Shown piece by piece: positions 1 through 5,809 of a stretch of 5,834 bases of DNA; the first letter of the stretch is position 1, and each line of letters opens with the position of its first letter. The notes below the pieces were generated by a model. That model did no database searches and was not told the origin of the DNA. It saw only the letters and a list, made by a program, of their open reading frames with translations. Both the position numbers and the translations under genes were made by a program. The stretch comes from Gemmatimonadota bacterium (lineage in GTDB: Bacteria; Gemmatimonadota; Gemmatimonadetes; Gemmatimonadales; GWC2-71-9), in contig JANYAG010000125.1 of assembly GCA_025361465.1 (NCBI GenBank), forward strand, positions 1 through 5,834, given 5' to 3'.

Positions 1-1100
1 CCCATCCGGTCGCAGAGGTCGAGGAACTCCGGTGCCGGCGGGTTGTGTGACGTGCGAATGGCATTCACCCCCATGGCCCGGAGTGCCGCAAGCCGGCGCT
101 CCCACACCCATTCCGGCACGGCCGCGCCGAGCCCACCGGCGTCGTGGTGCAGGTTGACGCCATTGAGTTTGAGATGCTGACCGTTCAGCCGGAAGCCGCG
201 ATCCTTGTCGAAGACGGCGGTGCGGATCCCGAATGTCGTGCGGACCACATCGGTCACCCCATCGCCCCCGAGCAGTTCCGTGCGCGCGGTGTAGCGGTAG
301 GGCGTTGCGACCGACCAGCGTCGCGGTGCGGTGACATGGAGCAGCTGTGAAAGCTCCAGTCGCTGGCCGGGAGCGAGCGAAAACCCCGTATCGACCCGCG
401 AAACTTCCCGGCCTGCGTCGTCGAGAATCGCGGTGCGGAGCACGCCGTGACGCGGCGCCGCGTGGTCGTTCTCGACCCGAGTCCGGATCACGACGTCAGC
501 ACCCGTCGAGTCCGCGGTCGGGGTGGTCAGAGAGGTGCCCCACTGTCCGACGTGGAGCGAGTCGGTCAGGGTAAGCCAGACGTGCCGGTAGATGCCACTG
601 CCCGAGTACCACCGGGAATTGGGCTGTCGCGAGTTGTCGACGCGCACCGCGACCACGTTGATCCCGGGTACGAGGTGGCGGGAGATGTCGTACGCGAAAC
701 TGATGTAGCCGTATGGGCGCCGCCCCAGGTGGACGCCATTGATCCAGACGTCGCTGTTCATGTAGACACCGTCGAACTCGAGTCGGGCCTCGAGTCCGCG
801 GGCCGCTTCAGGGAGGCGAAAGGCCTTGCGATACCAGCCGATGCCTCCGGGGAGGAAGGCGGTCTGTCCTCCCCCCGGGGCGTCCTGGCGCATGGCGCCC
901 TCGATGCTCCAATCGTGGGGCAGGTCCAGTTGGCGCCAGCCGCGGTCGTCGAAGGCGGGACGTTCGGCCCCGGCAGGATCACCGAGGGTGAAGCGCCACC
1001 CCGGGTCCATCGACAGGTGCTGCCGGCTGGCGGGCCGTGGCCCCGCCGCCCCGATGCCGAGTGCGAGTGCCAGCACGGCGACGGATCGGCTCAGGCGCAT
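1..1100 (-). CDS. Secreted GH2 glycoside hydrolase, probable beta-galactosidase (5' part, cut by window edge)
   Basis: Only the first 366 codons are in the window; the open frame runs off base 1. The family hydrolyses terminal beta-galactosides (some members beta-glucuronides or beta-mannosides) by a retaining mechanism. Seen: a signal peptide (residues 1 to about 24, MRLSRSVAVLALALGIGAAG), then a GH2 sugar-binding jelly-roll domain (about 28-180) with LPHDWSIEG (60-68), GGIGWYRKAF (85-94), DVWINGVHLGRRPYGY (117-132) and SRWYSGSGIYRHVWL (162-176). An Ig-like domain follows (about 183-290), then the start of the TIM barrel with LNGVNLHHDAGGLGAA (312-327) and the GH2 signature segment NAIRTSHNPPAPEF (346-359). 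The catalytic acid/base and nucleophile glutamates lie beyond the edge, so activity cannot be judged. WYSGSGIYR and the HHD loop favour beta-galactosidase over beta-glucuronidase. The ATG at 1100 is preceded by GGGAG at 10-nt spacing. The gene is divergent from the GH13 gene at 1217. The family call is firm; the substrate is inferred. Confidence 0.93.
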   Translation of the reverse strand, partial: MRLSRSVAVLALALGIGAAGPRPASRQHLSMDPGWRFTLGDPAGAERPAFDDRGWRQLDLPHDWSIEGAMRQDAPGGGQTAFLPGGIGWYRKAFRLPEAARGLEARLEFDGVYMNSDVWINGVHLGRRPYGYISFAYDISRHLVPGINVVAVRVDNSRQPNSRWYSGSGIYRHVWLTLTDSLHVGQWGTSLTTPTADSTGADVVIRTRVENDHAAPRHGVLRTAILDDAGREVSRVDTGFSLAPGQRLELSQLLHVTAPRRWSVATPYRYTARTELLGGDGVTDVVRTTFGIRTAVFDKDRGFRLNGQHLKLNGVNLHHDAGGLGAAVPEWVWERRLAALRAMGVNAIRTSHNPPAPEFLDLCDRM

Positions 1101-1110
1101 ACCCAGAATT

Positions 1111-1115
1111 CTCCC
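1111..1115 (-). promoter_or_regulatory. Ribosome binding site of the GH2 gene
   Basis: GGGAG on the minus strand lies 10 nt before the ATG at 1100-1098. It supports this start. The nearest upstream ATG (1125-1123) is in another frame and soon meets a stop. Confidence 0.6.
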
Positions 1116-1203
1116 AATGTGCTCATGACCTCGGTGCTCCCTCCGTGGCGGGTGGCGGGCTACATTCCCCAATCCGGGCCGATCTCGGAATCTCTTCCCG
1201 TGC

Positions 1204-1208
1204 AGGAG
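1204..1208 (+). promoter_or_regulatory. Ribosome binding site of the 460-aa GH13 gene
   Basis: AGGAG ends 8 nt before the ATG at 1217. It fixes the start there rather than at the in-frame ATG at 1037, which would add 60 residues without secretion character and overlap the divergent GH2 gene. Confidence 0.8.
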
Positions 1209-1216
1209 CAAGGTCG

Positions 1217-2599
1217 ATGCGGAACCGTCTCTCCGCGGTCGCGGTTTGCCTCATGCTGGCGCTCTCGGCGCCGGCGATCTCCCAGGCGGTACCGGCCCGT
1301 GGCCAAAGCACGACGCCGGATGTCTCGTGGGTCAGTCATGGGGCCATCTACGAAGTCTTCGTGAGGGATTTTTCGCCAACCGGCAATTTTCGCGGCGTGA
1401 TCGCCGGCCTGGACAAGATCAAGGCGGTCGGCGCCAACATCATCTGGCTGATGCCAATTTATCCAGTCGGGGTCGCCAACCGGAAAGGGTCCCTCGGCTC
1501 GCCCTACGCCGTCTACGACTACCGGGCGGTCAATCCCGAATTCGGCACCATGGCGGACTTCCGGGCGCTGGTCCGTGCCGTCCACGCCAAAGGGATGAAG
1601 CTGATCATCGACTGGGTGCCAAATCATACCGCCTGGGACAATGTCTGGGTGCAGCAGCACCCGGCGTTCTACGTCCGGAACGACAGCGGCGGGCTGACGG
1701 TGCCGCGTGACGACAAGGGAAAGCTCACCGACTGGACCGACGTCGCCCAACTCGACTACCAGCACCCCGAGCTGCGGCGTGCCATGGTTGAGGCCATGAC
1801 GTTCTGGCTCGTCGAGCAGGGCATCGATGGCTTCCGCTGTGACGCCGCGGGCTTCGTGCCCGATGCCTTCTGGCGGGAGGCGCTGCCACAGGTGCGCGCT
1901 GCGGTGAAGCGGCCGATCCTCCTCCTTGCCGAGTGGGGCGACGTCAAGATGCATACGTTCGGTTTCGACCTGACGTATGCGTGGAGCTCCTATGCCAACC
2001 TCAAGTCGGTGTGGGGGGGCGCTCCCGCGGGCAAGTTCGTGGAGCAGGAGCTGGCCGACATGAAGACGATGCCGGCCGGTGGAATGCGCCTCCGCTTCAC
2101 CACGAACCACGACGAAACGGCCTGGGACAATCCGCCACCGACGCGGTTCACCAACGTGGCGGGCGCTCGCGCGGCGTTTGTTGCCATGGAGCTGTTGCCG
2201 GGTCGTCCCCTGGTCTACAACGGGCAGGAAGTCGAGAGTCCGCAGAAGCTTGCCCTCTTTGAGCGTGAAGCCATCACGTGGGATCAGCCGGGTGCCCTCG
2301 AGGCGCGCGCCTTCTATCGGCGCATCGTGCAGCTGGCGCGCACCGATCCGGCATTCACTGCCGGGAGCGTTCGCGGCGTCGAGACGAGCAAACCCGACGA
2401 CGTGATTGCCTATCAGCGCGGCAGCGCCACGATTCTCGTGAACACGCGGCCGCGGGAGGTGACGTTCACCGTCACCGGCGTCAAGGTCCATGGCCAGAAG
2501 GACCTGCTTTCTGGCCGTGTCCAGACTGGGGCAACGGTCTGGCTGCCTGCATTCGGTGCGAAGGTCCTCGAACATCACGCTGCGCGCCCGCTCAACTAG
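1217..2599 (+). CDS. Secreted GH13 alpha-amylase-family glycosidase (460 aa)
   Basis: Probable alpha-glucan or malto-oligosaccharide hydrolase, exported to the periplasm or outside. A signal peptide is visible (MRNRLSAVAVCLMLALSAPA, likely cleavage after SQA at about residue 24) with no lipobox. The GH13 barrel begins at GAIYEVFVRDF (42-52). Conserved regions: IIWLMP (75-80); region I DWVPNH (132-137); region II GIDGFRCDAAG (202-212) with nucleophile D209; region III LLLAEW (235-240) with acid/base E239; region IV FTTNHD (294-299) with transition-state stabiliser D299. The beta-8 segment is PLVYNGQEVE (331-340). Domain B is short, and a small domain C (about 380-460) follows; there is no starch-binding module. 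The start has an AGGAG site. The Lys-His pair found after the nucleophile in classical alpha-amylases is absent (DAAGF), so hydrolysis of long starch is not assured; cyclodextrinase, maltogenic or transferase activity remains possible. I do not assign a subfamily. Its TAG shares CTAG with the convergent gene's stop. Confidence 0.93.
   Translation: MRNRLSAVAVCLMLALSAPAISQAVPARGQSTTPDVSWVSHGAIYEVFVRDFSPTGNFRGVIAGLDKIKAVGANIIWLMPIYPVGVANRKGSLGSPYAVYDYRAVNPEFGTMADFRALVRAVHAKGMKLIIDWVPNHTAWDNVWVQQHPAFYVRNDSGGLTVPRDDKGKLTDWTDVAQLDYQHPELRRAMVEAMTFWLVEQGIDGFRCDAAGFVPDAFWREALPQVRAAVKRPILLLAEWGDVKMHTFGFDLTYAWSSYANLKSVWGGAPAGKFVEQELADMKTMPAGGMRLRFTTNHDETAWDNPPPTRFTNVAGARAAFVAMELLPGRPLVYNGQEVESPQKLALFEREAITWDQPGALEARAFYRRIVQLARTDPAFTAGSVRGVETSKPDDVIAYQRGSATILVNTRPREVTFTVTGVKVHGQKDLLSGRVQTGATVWLPAFGAKVLEHHAARPLN
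2596..2599. other. Shared CTAG palindrome: overlapping convergent stop codons
   Basis: TAG at 2597-2599 ends the plus-strand 460-aa GH13 gene. TAG at 2598-2596 on the minus strand ends the 540-aa lipoprotein GH13 gene. The two coding regions therefore overlap by 4 bp tail to tail, with no intergenic space for a terminator. Confidence 0.93.
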
Positions 2600-4218
2600 C
2601 GGCGAACGAGGTCGAGCACCAGGCTCTCTCGCGGCCCGAGTGGGCCCGCGAGCGCGGCATACCCCAACACTCGCCCATCGTGGCCCACCAGCAGCGGGGC
2701 GCCGTGCGGACCGCCGATCAGGTTCACCGCGGCGTATTTGCCCGGGGCGAGCGCCCCGTTTTCGGAACGGATCGAGAGCGCTGAGACCGTTGCGCCGCCG
2801 AGGTTTGCCACCACGAGCACGGCGTGGCCTTCCGTGAGGCGCAGGTAGGCCACCACCGCGGGATTCGCGGTCGAGAGCGGCAGCAGCCGCCCTGAGGCCA
2901 GGGCGGTGTTCGCCCGTCGCAGATGCATCAGGCGTCGATAGCGGTTGAGCAGCGAGCCCGGATCGTTGTCCTGAGCCTGCACCGTGACGCGCTGGGAGTC
3001 TGGTTGCAGGCTCTCCCATGGGGCGCCGGTGGTGAATCCCCCGCCGTGACCCGGTGTCCATTGCATCGGCGTCCGCAGCCGCGGGTCGGGCTTGTCGCCC
3101 GTCATGCCGATCTCCTCGCCGTAGTAGACGAACGGGAAACCCGGCAGCGTCAGCAGGAGCGTGGCGGCGAGCTTCGCTTTCGCGACGTCGCCGCCGAGCA
3201 ACGTCATGACGCGGGTGCCGTCGTGGTTGCTCAGGAAGGGTGACCAGCGGAACGACGGCAAGGTGTCCTGCAGCCGAAGGGATCCGGAGAGCACGCCGCC
3301 GGCCGAGCCACGGCGGACGGCGGCAACCAGCGAGTCGGCGATTTCGAAGGCGAAGTATGACGTGAGCTGGTCGGGGTAGTACGGGAGCATGGCTCCAATG
3401 TTCCCCCATGCCTCACCCACGGTATAGGTGCCCGGCCTGACGCTGTCGAGGTGAGTGGCGTAGTCGCGCAGGAATGCGTGCGTGGCCGCGCAGCCCATCA
3501 GACAGGGGCCGTCTTCGACGAAGTAGGGAATGGCATCCAGCCGGAAGCCGTCGACGTGCATCTCCCGCAGCCAGAAGGTCGCGATCTTCTTCGCTTCGTC
3601 GCGGACCGCCGGCGTGTGATAGTCGAGGTCGGGCATGTTGCGGTGGAAGGCGCCGTAGTAGTACTCGTTGCGCACCGGAGACTTGTGCCACGCGACGTCG
3701 CCCCATGGCCCCTTGCCGAGCGGCGTGGGTGCGAAGCGATACCAGTTGCGATACGGCGAGGCCGTGTCGCGCAGCGCCGCCTGAAAATGCGGGTGCGCGC
3801 TCGAAGAATGATTGAGCACCATGTCCACCAGCACCGCCATCCCGCGGCGGTGGGCCTCGACCACCAGCCGCTTGAAGTCCTCGTTCGTGCCGTAGGCCGG
3901 CTCGACGCGATAGTAGTCGGTCACGTCGTACCCGTGATAACTCGGTGACGCGGCCACCGGCATCAGCCAGATGCACGACGCGCCGAGATTGGCGACATAG
4001 TCCAGCCTGGCAGTCAGTCCGTTGAGGTCGCCGATTCCGTCGCCATCGCTGTCCTGGAAGGAGCGAACGAAGACTTCGTAGCAAGTGCCCCCCGTGAAGG
4101 GAGGCACGATGCCCGCCTTCGGGTCGGTTTGGTCCGACCCGACGTGCATCACTGGAGGGTGATTCGTGGCGCATGCCGCGAGGGTTGCTGCGAGGACGAA
4201 ACCGATGAGCTGCCTCAT
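2596..4218 (-). CDS. Lipoprotein GH13 alpha-glucosidase/alpha-amylase, GH13_36-like (540 aa)
   Basis: Likely cleaves malto-oligosaccharides or alpha-glucan at the cell envelope. The N-terminus MRQLIGFVLAATLAAC has a clear lipobox (LAAC, lipidated C16); Ala at +2 does not signal inner-membrane retention. Seen: a calcium-loop motif DSDGDGIGDLNGL (56-68); WLMPVAASPSYHGYDVTDYY (84-103); region I DMVLNH (132-137); fifth region MPDLD (195-199); region II DGFRLDAIPYF (223-233) with nucleophile D228; region III TVGEAW (266-271) with acid/base E269; region IV FLSNHD (328-333) with D333; RTPMQW (382-387); domain C about 430-540. MPDLx plus RTPMQW is known for the intermediate oligo-1,6-glucosidase/neopullulanase group (GH13_36); consensus MPDLN is MPDLD here. 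All three catalytic acids are present. The gene lies 10 bp downstream of the 526-aa amylase gene, with its ribosome binding site overlapping that gene's stop, so the two are probably co-transcribed and coupled. Alpha-glucosidase versus endo-amylase specificity is unresolved. Confidence 0.94.
   Translation of the reverse strand: MRQLIGFVLAATLAACATNHPPVMHVGSDQTDPKAGIVPPFTGGTCYEVFVRSFQDSDGDGIGDLNGLTARLDYVANLGASCIWLMPVAASPSYHGYDVTDYYRVEPAYGTNEDFKRLVVEAHRRGMAVLVDMVLNHSSSAHPHFQAALRDTASPYRNWYRFAPTPLGKGPWGDVAWHKSPVRNEYYYGAFHRNMPDLDYHTPAVRDEAKKIATFWLREMHVDGFRLDAIPYFVEDGPCLMGCAATHAFLRDYATHLDSVRPGTYTVGEAWGNIGAMLPYYPDQLTSYFAFEIADSLVAAVRRGSAGGVLSGSLRLQDTLPSFRWSPFLSNHDGTRVMTLLGGDVAKAKLAATLLLTLPGFPFVYYGEEIGMTGDKPDPRLRTPMQWTPGHGGGFTTGAPWESLQPDSQRVTVQAQDNDPGSLLNRYRRLMHLRRANTALASGRLLPLSTANPAVVAYLRLTEGHAVLVVANLGGATVSALSIRSENGALAPGKYAAVNLIGGPHGAPLLVGHDGRVLGYAALAGPLGPRESLVLDLVRR
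2628..2652. repeat. GC-rich inverted repeat just past the convergent stops
   Basis: The arms CTCGCGGCCC (2628-2637) and GGGCCCGCGAG (2642-2652) pair over ten base pairs with one bulged C around a four-base loop GAGT. It begins 29 nt after the stop of the 460-aa GH13 gene and lies within codons 523-531 of the opposing 540-aa gene. No T-run follows on the plus strand. It may form or protect the 3' end of the plus-strand transcript, or be a chance product of GC-rich coding sequence. Confidence 0.45.
2743..2762 (+). terminator. Candidate intrinsic terminator for the plus-strand GH13 gene, inside the opposing gene
   Basis: A perfect six-pair stem CGGGGC / GCCCCG (2743-2748 and 2753-2758) with loop GAGC is followed directly by TTTT (2759-2762), then CGG. 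This is the intrinsic-terminator layout on the plus strand, about 145 nt beyond the stop of the 460-aa GH13 gene, within codons 486-492 of the minus-strand 540-aa gene. The short T-run and coding location keep confidence low. Confidence 0.35.
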
Positions 4219-4224
4219 GAGAGA

Positions 4225-4230
4225 TCCTTC
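4225..4230 (-). promoter_or_regulatory. Ribosome binding site of the 540-aa gene, overlapping the upstream stop codon
   Basis: GAAGGA on the minus strand sits 6 nt before the ATG at 4218-4216. Its first two bases belong to the TGA (4231-4229) that ends the 526-aa amylase gene. AGGA (4228-4225) can also pair with TCCT (4236-4233), leaving GTGA, which contains the stop codon, as the loop. This arrangement suggests translation of the second gene depends on ribosomes finishing the first. Confidence 0.75.
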
Positions 4231-5809
4231 ACAGGAGGGTCGCGACGTCGATCGCGAGGGCCGAGTTGGCGTTCAAATGGAGCTGAATGGCGCCGGTGGA
4301 ATCGACGACCACCATGGTACCGGCACAGGCGACGGCCCCGCGCCCGCCGGTCAGGAGGTCGCAGTAGGTGCCCGGTGCCAGGCCAGTGGGCACGGTCGCC
4401 GTCACGGTCGTACTTTCCCGGTTGATCGCCACGAACCCCCTGCCGCCGCGCGAGAACGCAATCGCATCGGCACCATCGTCCCACCAGTGGTTCACGTCGG
4501 TGCCGGCGACGACTCGCCGAAAGGCCACCATGGTCCGGATGGACGGGTCACGGTGTTCACAGACCCACTGGCCGATGCTGGCGGTTTCCAGCGAGGCGGC
4601 ACAGGTCACATCTCTCGTCAGGCCACCCCCATCCGATGGCGGGCCCATGGAGTTCCCCCCAGGGCAGTCAAAGGCATAGCTCGACAGCACTGACGGATAG
4701 CCATAGGGTTGTGCCAGCATCCAGACATTGGCAAGGCGAAACACATTCCCGTCGCGGTAGCTGAGGCCGCACTGGTGCTGGGTGTCGTGGTTCTGCAGGA
4801 AGACCACCGCCTTGTCGGGTGGCATCAGCCCCCACGCCGCCGGCGGGAACTGGGCTCCGGCGGGTCCATCGGGATTGAGCTGGGACAGGTGCTGCCCGCC
4901 GATGTTCCTGAACTTGTCGCCAACCCCCACGAAGGTGAATTCGGTGATGTCCGCCGCGCCCCCCGATTGGTACGCTTCCCCGAAGAAATCGCGCGGGGAC
5001 AGCGCCTCGCCCGCGCCGCTGCTTATCTCGAGAAAGTAGTATGGCGTCGGGCGACCCTCCGCGGCGAGCGTGGTATTTACGATCGTGAAGATGCTGTCGA
5101 GCTCGACTTGCTGGATGTGCTTCGCCGCGTCGATGCGGAAACCGGCGACGCCGAGACGGGCGAGCATGAGGAGGTAGTCGGCGATCTTCTGCCGCACCGA
5201 ACGCAGGCCGGTGTTGAGGTCCGGCAGCGCGAGCAGTTCGCGGTCCTGGACGTTGGCGGCATCGGCGTAGTTCATCACGGTGCAGGGTGGGTGGAAGTCC
5301 ACCTGCGAGTACAGCCCGGGATAGTCGTACTTGGTATATGCCGTGCCGTTGCTGCCGATACCGGGGCTGGGGAAGCTGGTCATGTGATTGATGACGGCGT
5401 CAACGTAGATGCCGACGCCTGCCGCCCGACACCGCTGCACCATCTCGCTGAACTCGGCGCCGGTTCCCGAGCGACTCCGCGCGATGCTGTAGCTCACGGG
5501 CTGGTAGCGCTCGCTCCAATCGAAGGTCGGGGTGATACTGTGCTCCTGGGGCGGCGACACCTGGACCGCCGCGAATCCCGCCGGGCCAAGGCGCTGTTCA
5601 CACTCGACCGCGATGTCGCGCCACTTCCACTCGAAGAGATGGACGAATACATCGCCTGCGGCCATGTGCCCGCTGGGGCGGTAGGTGGCTGGCAGCGCTG
5701 GCCGGTTTCCGGGACGCGGCCCTGGGACGGACACGGTGCCGGTTGCGTCGTGGCAGGCCGTGGCGAGTACGAGGAACAGCATGGCGCGCCGCGGCGATGA
5801 TGGCACCAT
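4229..5809 (-). CDS. Probable lipoprotein alpha-amylase, Streptomyces/animal-type GH13 (GH13_32-like, 526 aa)
   Basis: Endo-acting alpha-1,4-glucan hydrolase by family. The N-terminus MVPSSPRRAMLFLVLATAC has a basic segment, hydrophobic core and possible lipobox ending at C20 (A at -3 is permitted but weak), then a proline-rich tether (about 24-47). Seen: DVFVHLFEWKW (53-63); GFAAVQVSPPQEH (78-90); RYQPVSY (101-107); region I DAVINH (137-142); fifth region LPDLNT (195-200); region II GFRIDAAKH (223-231) with nucleophile D227; region III FLEIS (259-263) with E261; region IV FLQNHD (337-342) with D342; WVCEHR (415-420); domain C to the end, with a probable C483-C495 disulfide. There is no starch-binding module. 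The Arg/Lys third chloride ligand of animal-type amylases is replaced by S373, so chloride dependence is unlikely. The start at 5809 has no Shine-Dalgarno, but the internal ATG (codon 10) would lose the basic signal-peptide segment. An open frame continues in phase to the edge, so a start further upstream is not excluded. Confidence 0.94.
   Translation of the reverse strand: MVPSSPRRAMLFLVLATACHDATGTVSVPGPRPGNRPALPATYRPSGHMAAGDVFVHLFEWKWRDIAVECEQRLGPAGFAAVQVSPPQEHSITPTFDWSERYQPVSYSIARSRSGTGAEFSEMVQRCRAAGVGIYVDAVINHMTSFPSPGIGSNGTAYTKYDYPGLYSQVDFHPPCTVMNYADAANVQDRELLALPDLNTGLRSVRQKIADYLLMLARLGVAGFRIDAAKHIQQVELDSIFTIVNTTLAAEGRPTPYYFLEISSGAGEALSPRDFFGEAYQSGGAADITEFTFVGVGDKFRNIGGQHLSQLNPDGPAGAQFPPAAWGLMPPDKAVVFLQNHDTQHQCGLSYRDGNVFRLANVWMLAQPYGYPSVLSSYAFDCPGGNSMGPPSDGGGLTRDVTCAASLETASIGQWVCEHRDPSIRTMVAFRRVVAGTDVNHWWDDGADAIAFSRGGRGFVAINRESTTVTATVPTGLAPGTYCDLLTGGRGAVACAGTMVVVDSTGAIQLHLNANSALAIDVATLL

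Larger units (their letters stand above)
1101..1216. promoter_or_regulatory. Divergent intergenic region between the GH2 and GH13 genes
   Basis: This 116-bp stretch separates two start codons pointing away from each other, so both 5' untranslated regions, and probably both promoters and any shared operator, must lie here or just inside the neighbouring genes. I see no convincing -35/-10 pair on either strand. TACATT at 1161-1166 could be a plus-strand -10 element but has no recognisable -35 at normal spacing. The imperfect inverted repeat ATCCGGGCCGAT (1172-1183) has two mismatched pairs and is too weak to call an operator. The regulatory role is inferred from gene layout alone. Confidence 0.45.

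Noticed and set aside
1172..1183. Imperfect palindrome ATCCGGGCCGAT as a LacI-type operator.
   Set aside because: Two of six pairs mismatch and the flanks do not extend the symmetry.
1037..1216. N-terminal extension of the 460-aa GH13 protein to the ATG at 1037.
   Set aside because: It would overlap the divergent GH2 gene and bury the signal peptide. The ATG at 1217 has AGGAG at good spacing and begins a textbook signal peptide.
447..1364. A 305-codon plus-strand open frame over the GH2 gene and the intergenic region.
   Set aside because: It lies antisense to clear GH2 domains and then out of frame with the GH13 gene. The translation has no recognisable motif.
2887..2906. Perfect inverted repeat CCGCCCTG / CAGGGCGG with a four-base loop.
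   Set aside because: It lies inside domain C codons of the 540-aa gene with no T-run and no nearby gene end. Such short GC palindromes are expected by chance here.
1160..3409. A 749-codon open frame on the minus strand opposite the 460-aa GH13 gene and running into the 540-aa gene.
   Set aside because: Its translation shows no domain, is rich in Arg, His, Gly and Ala, and overlaps two well-supported GH13 genes. Long antisense open frames are expected in GC-rich coding DNA.
4240..4257. Inverted repeat TCGCGA / TCGCGA with a six-base loop near the end of the 526-aa gene.
   Set aside because: It encodes ordinary domain C residues, and six pairs of CG-rich sequence are common in this composition. 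It could contribute to the junction structure, but I cannot support that.
4709..5800. A 363-codon plus-strand open frame opposite the 526-aa amylase gene.
   Set aside because: The minus-strand frame has every GH13 conserved region; this one has none and looks like a GC-driven shadow.
5785..5809. Twin-arginine export signal in the 526-aa amylase (PRRAML).
   Set aside because: The residues around the Arg pair match the Tat consensus poorly, and the short N-terminus ending in a Cys fits a lipoprotein better.
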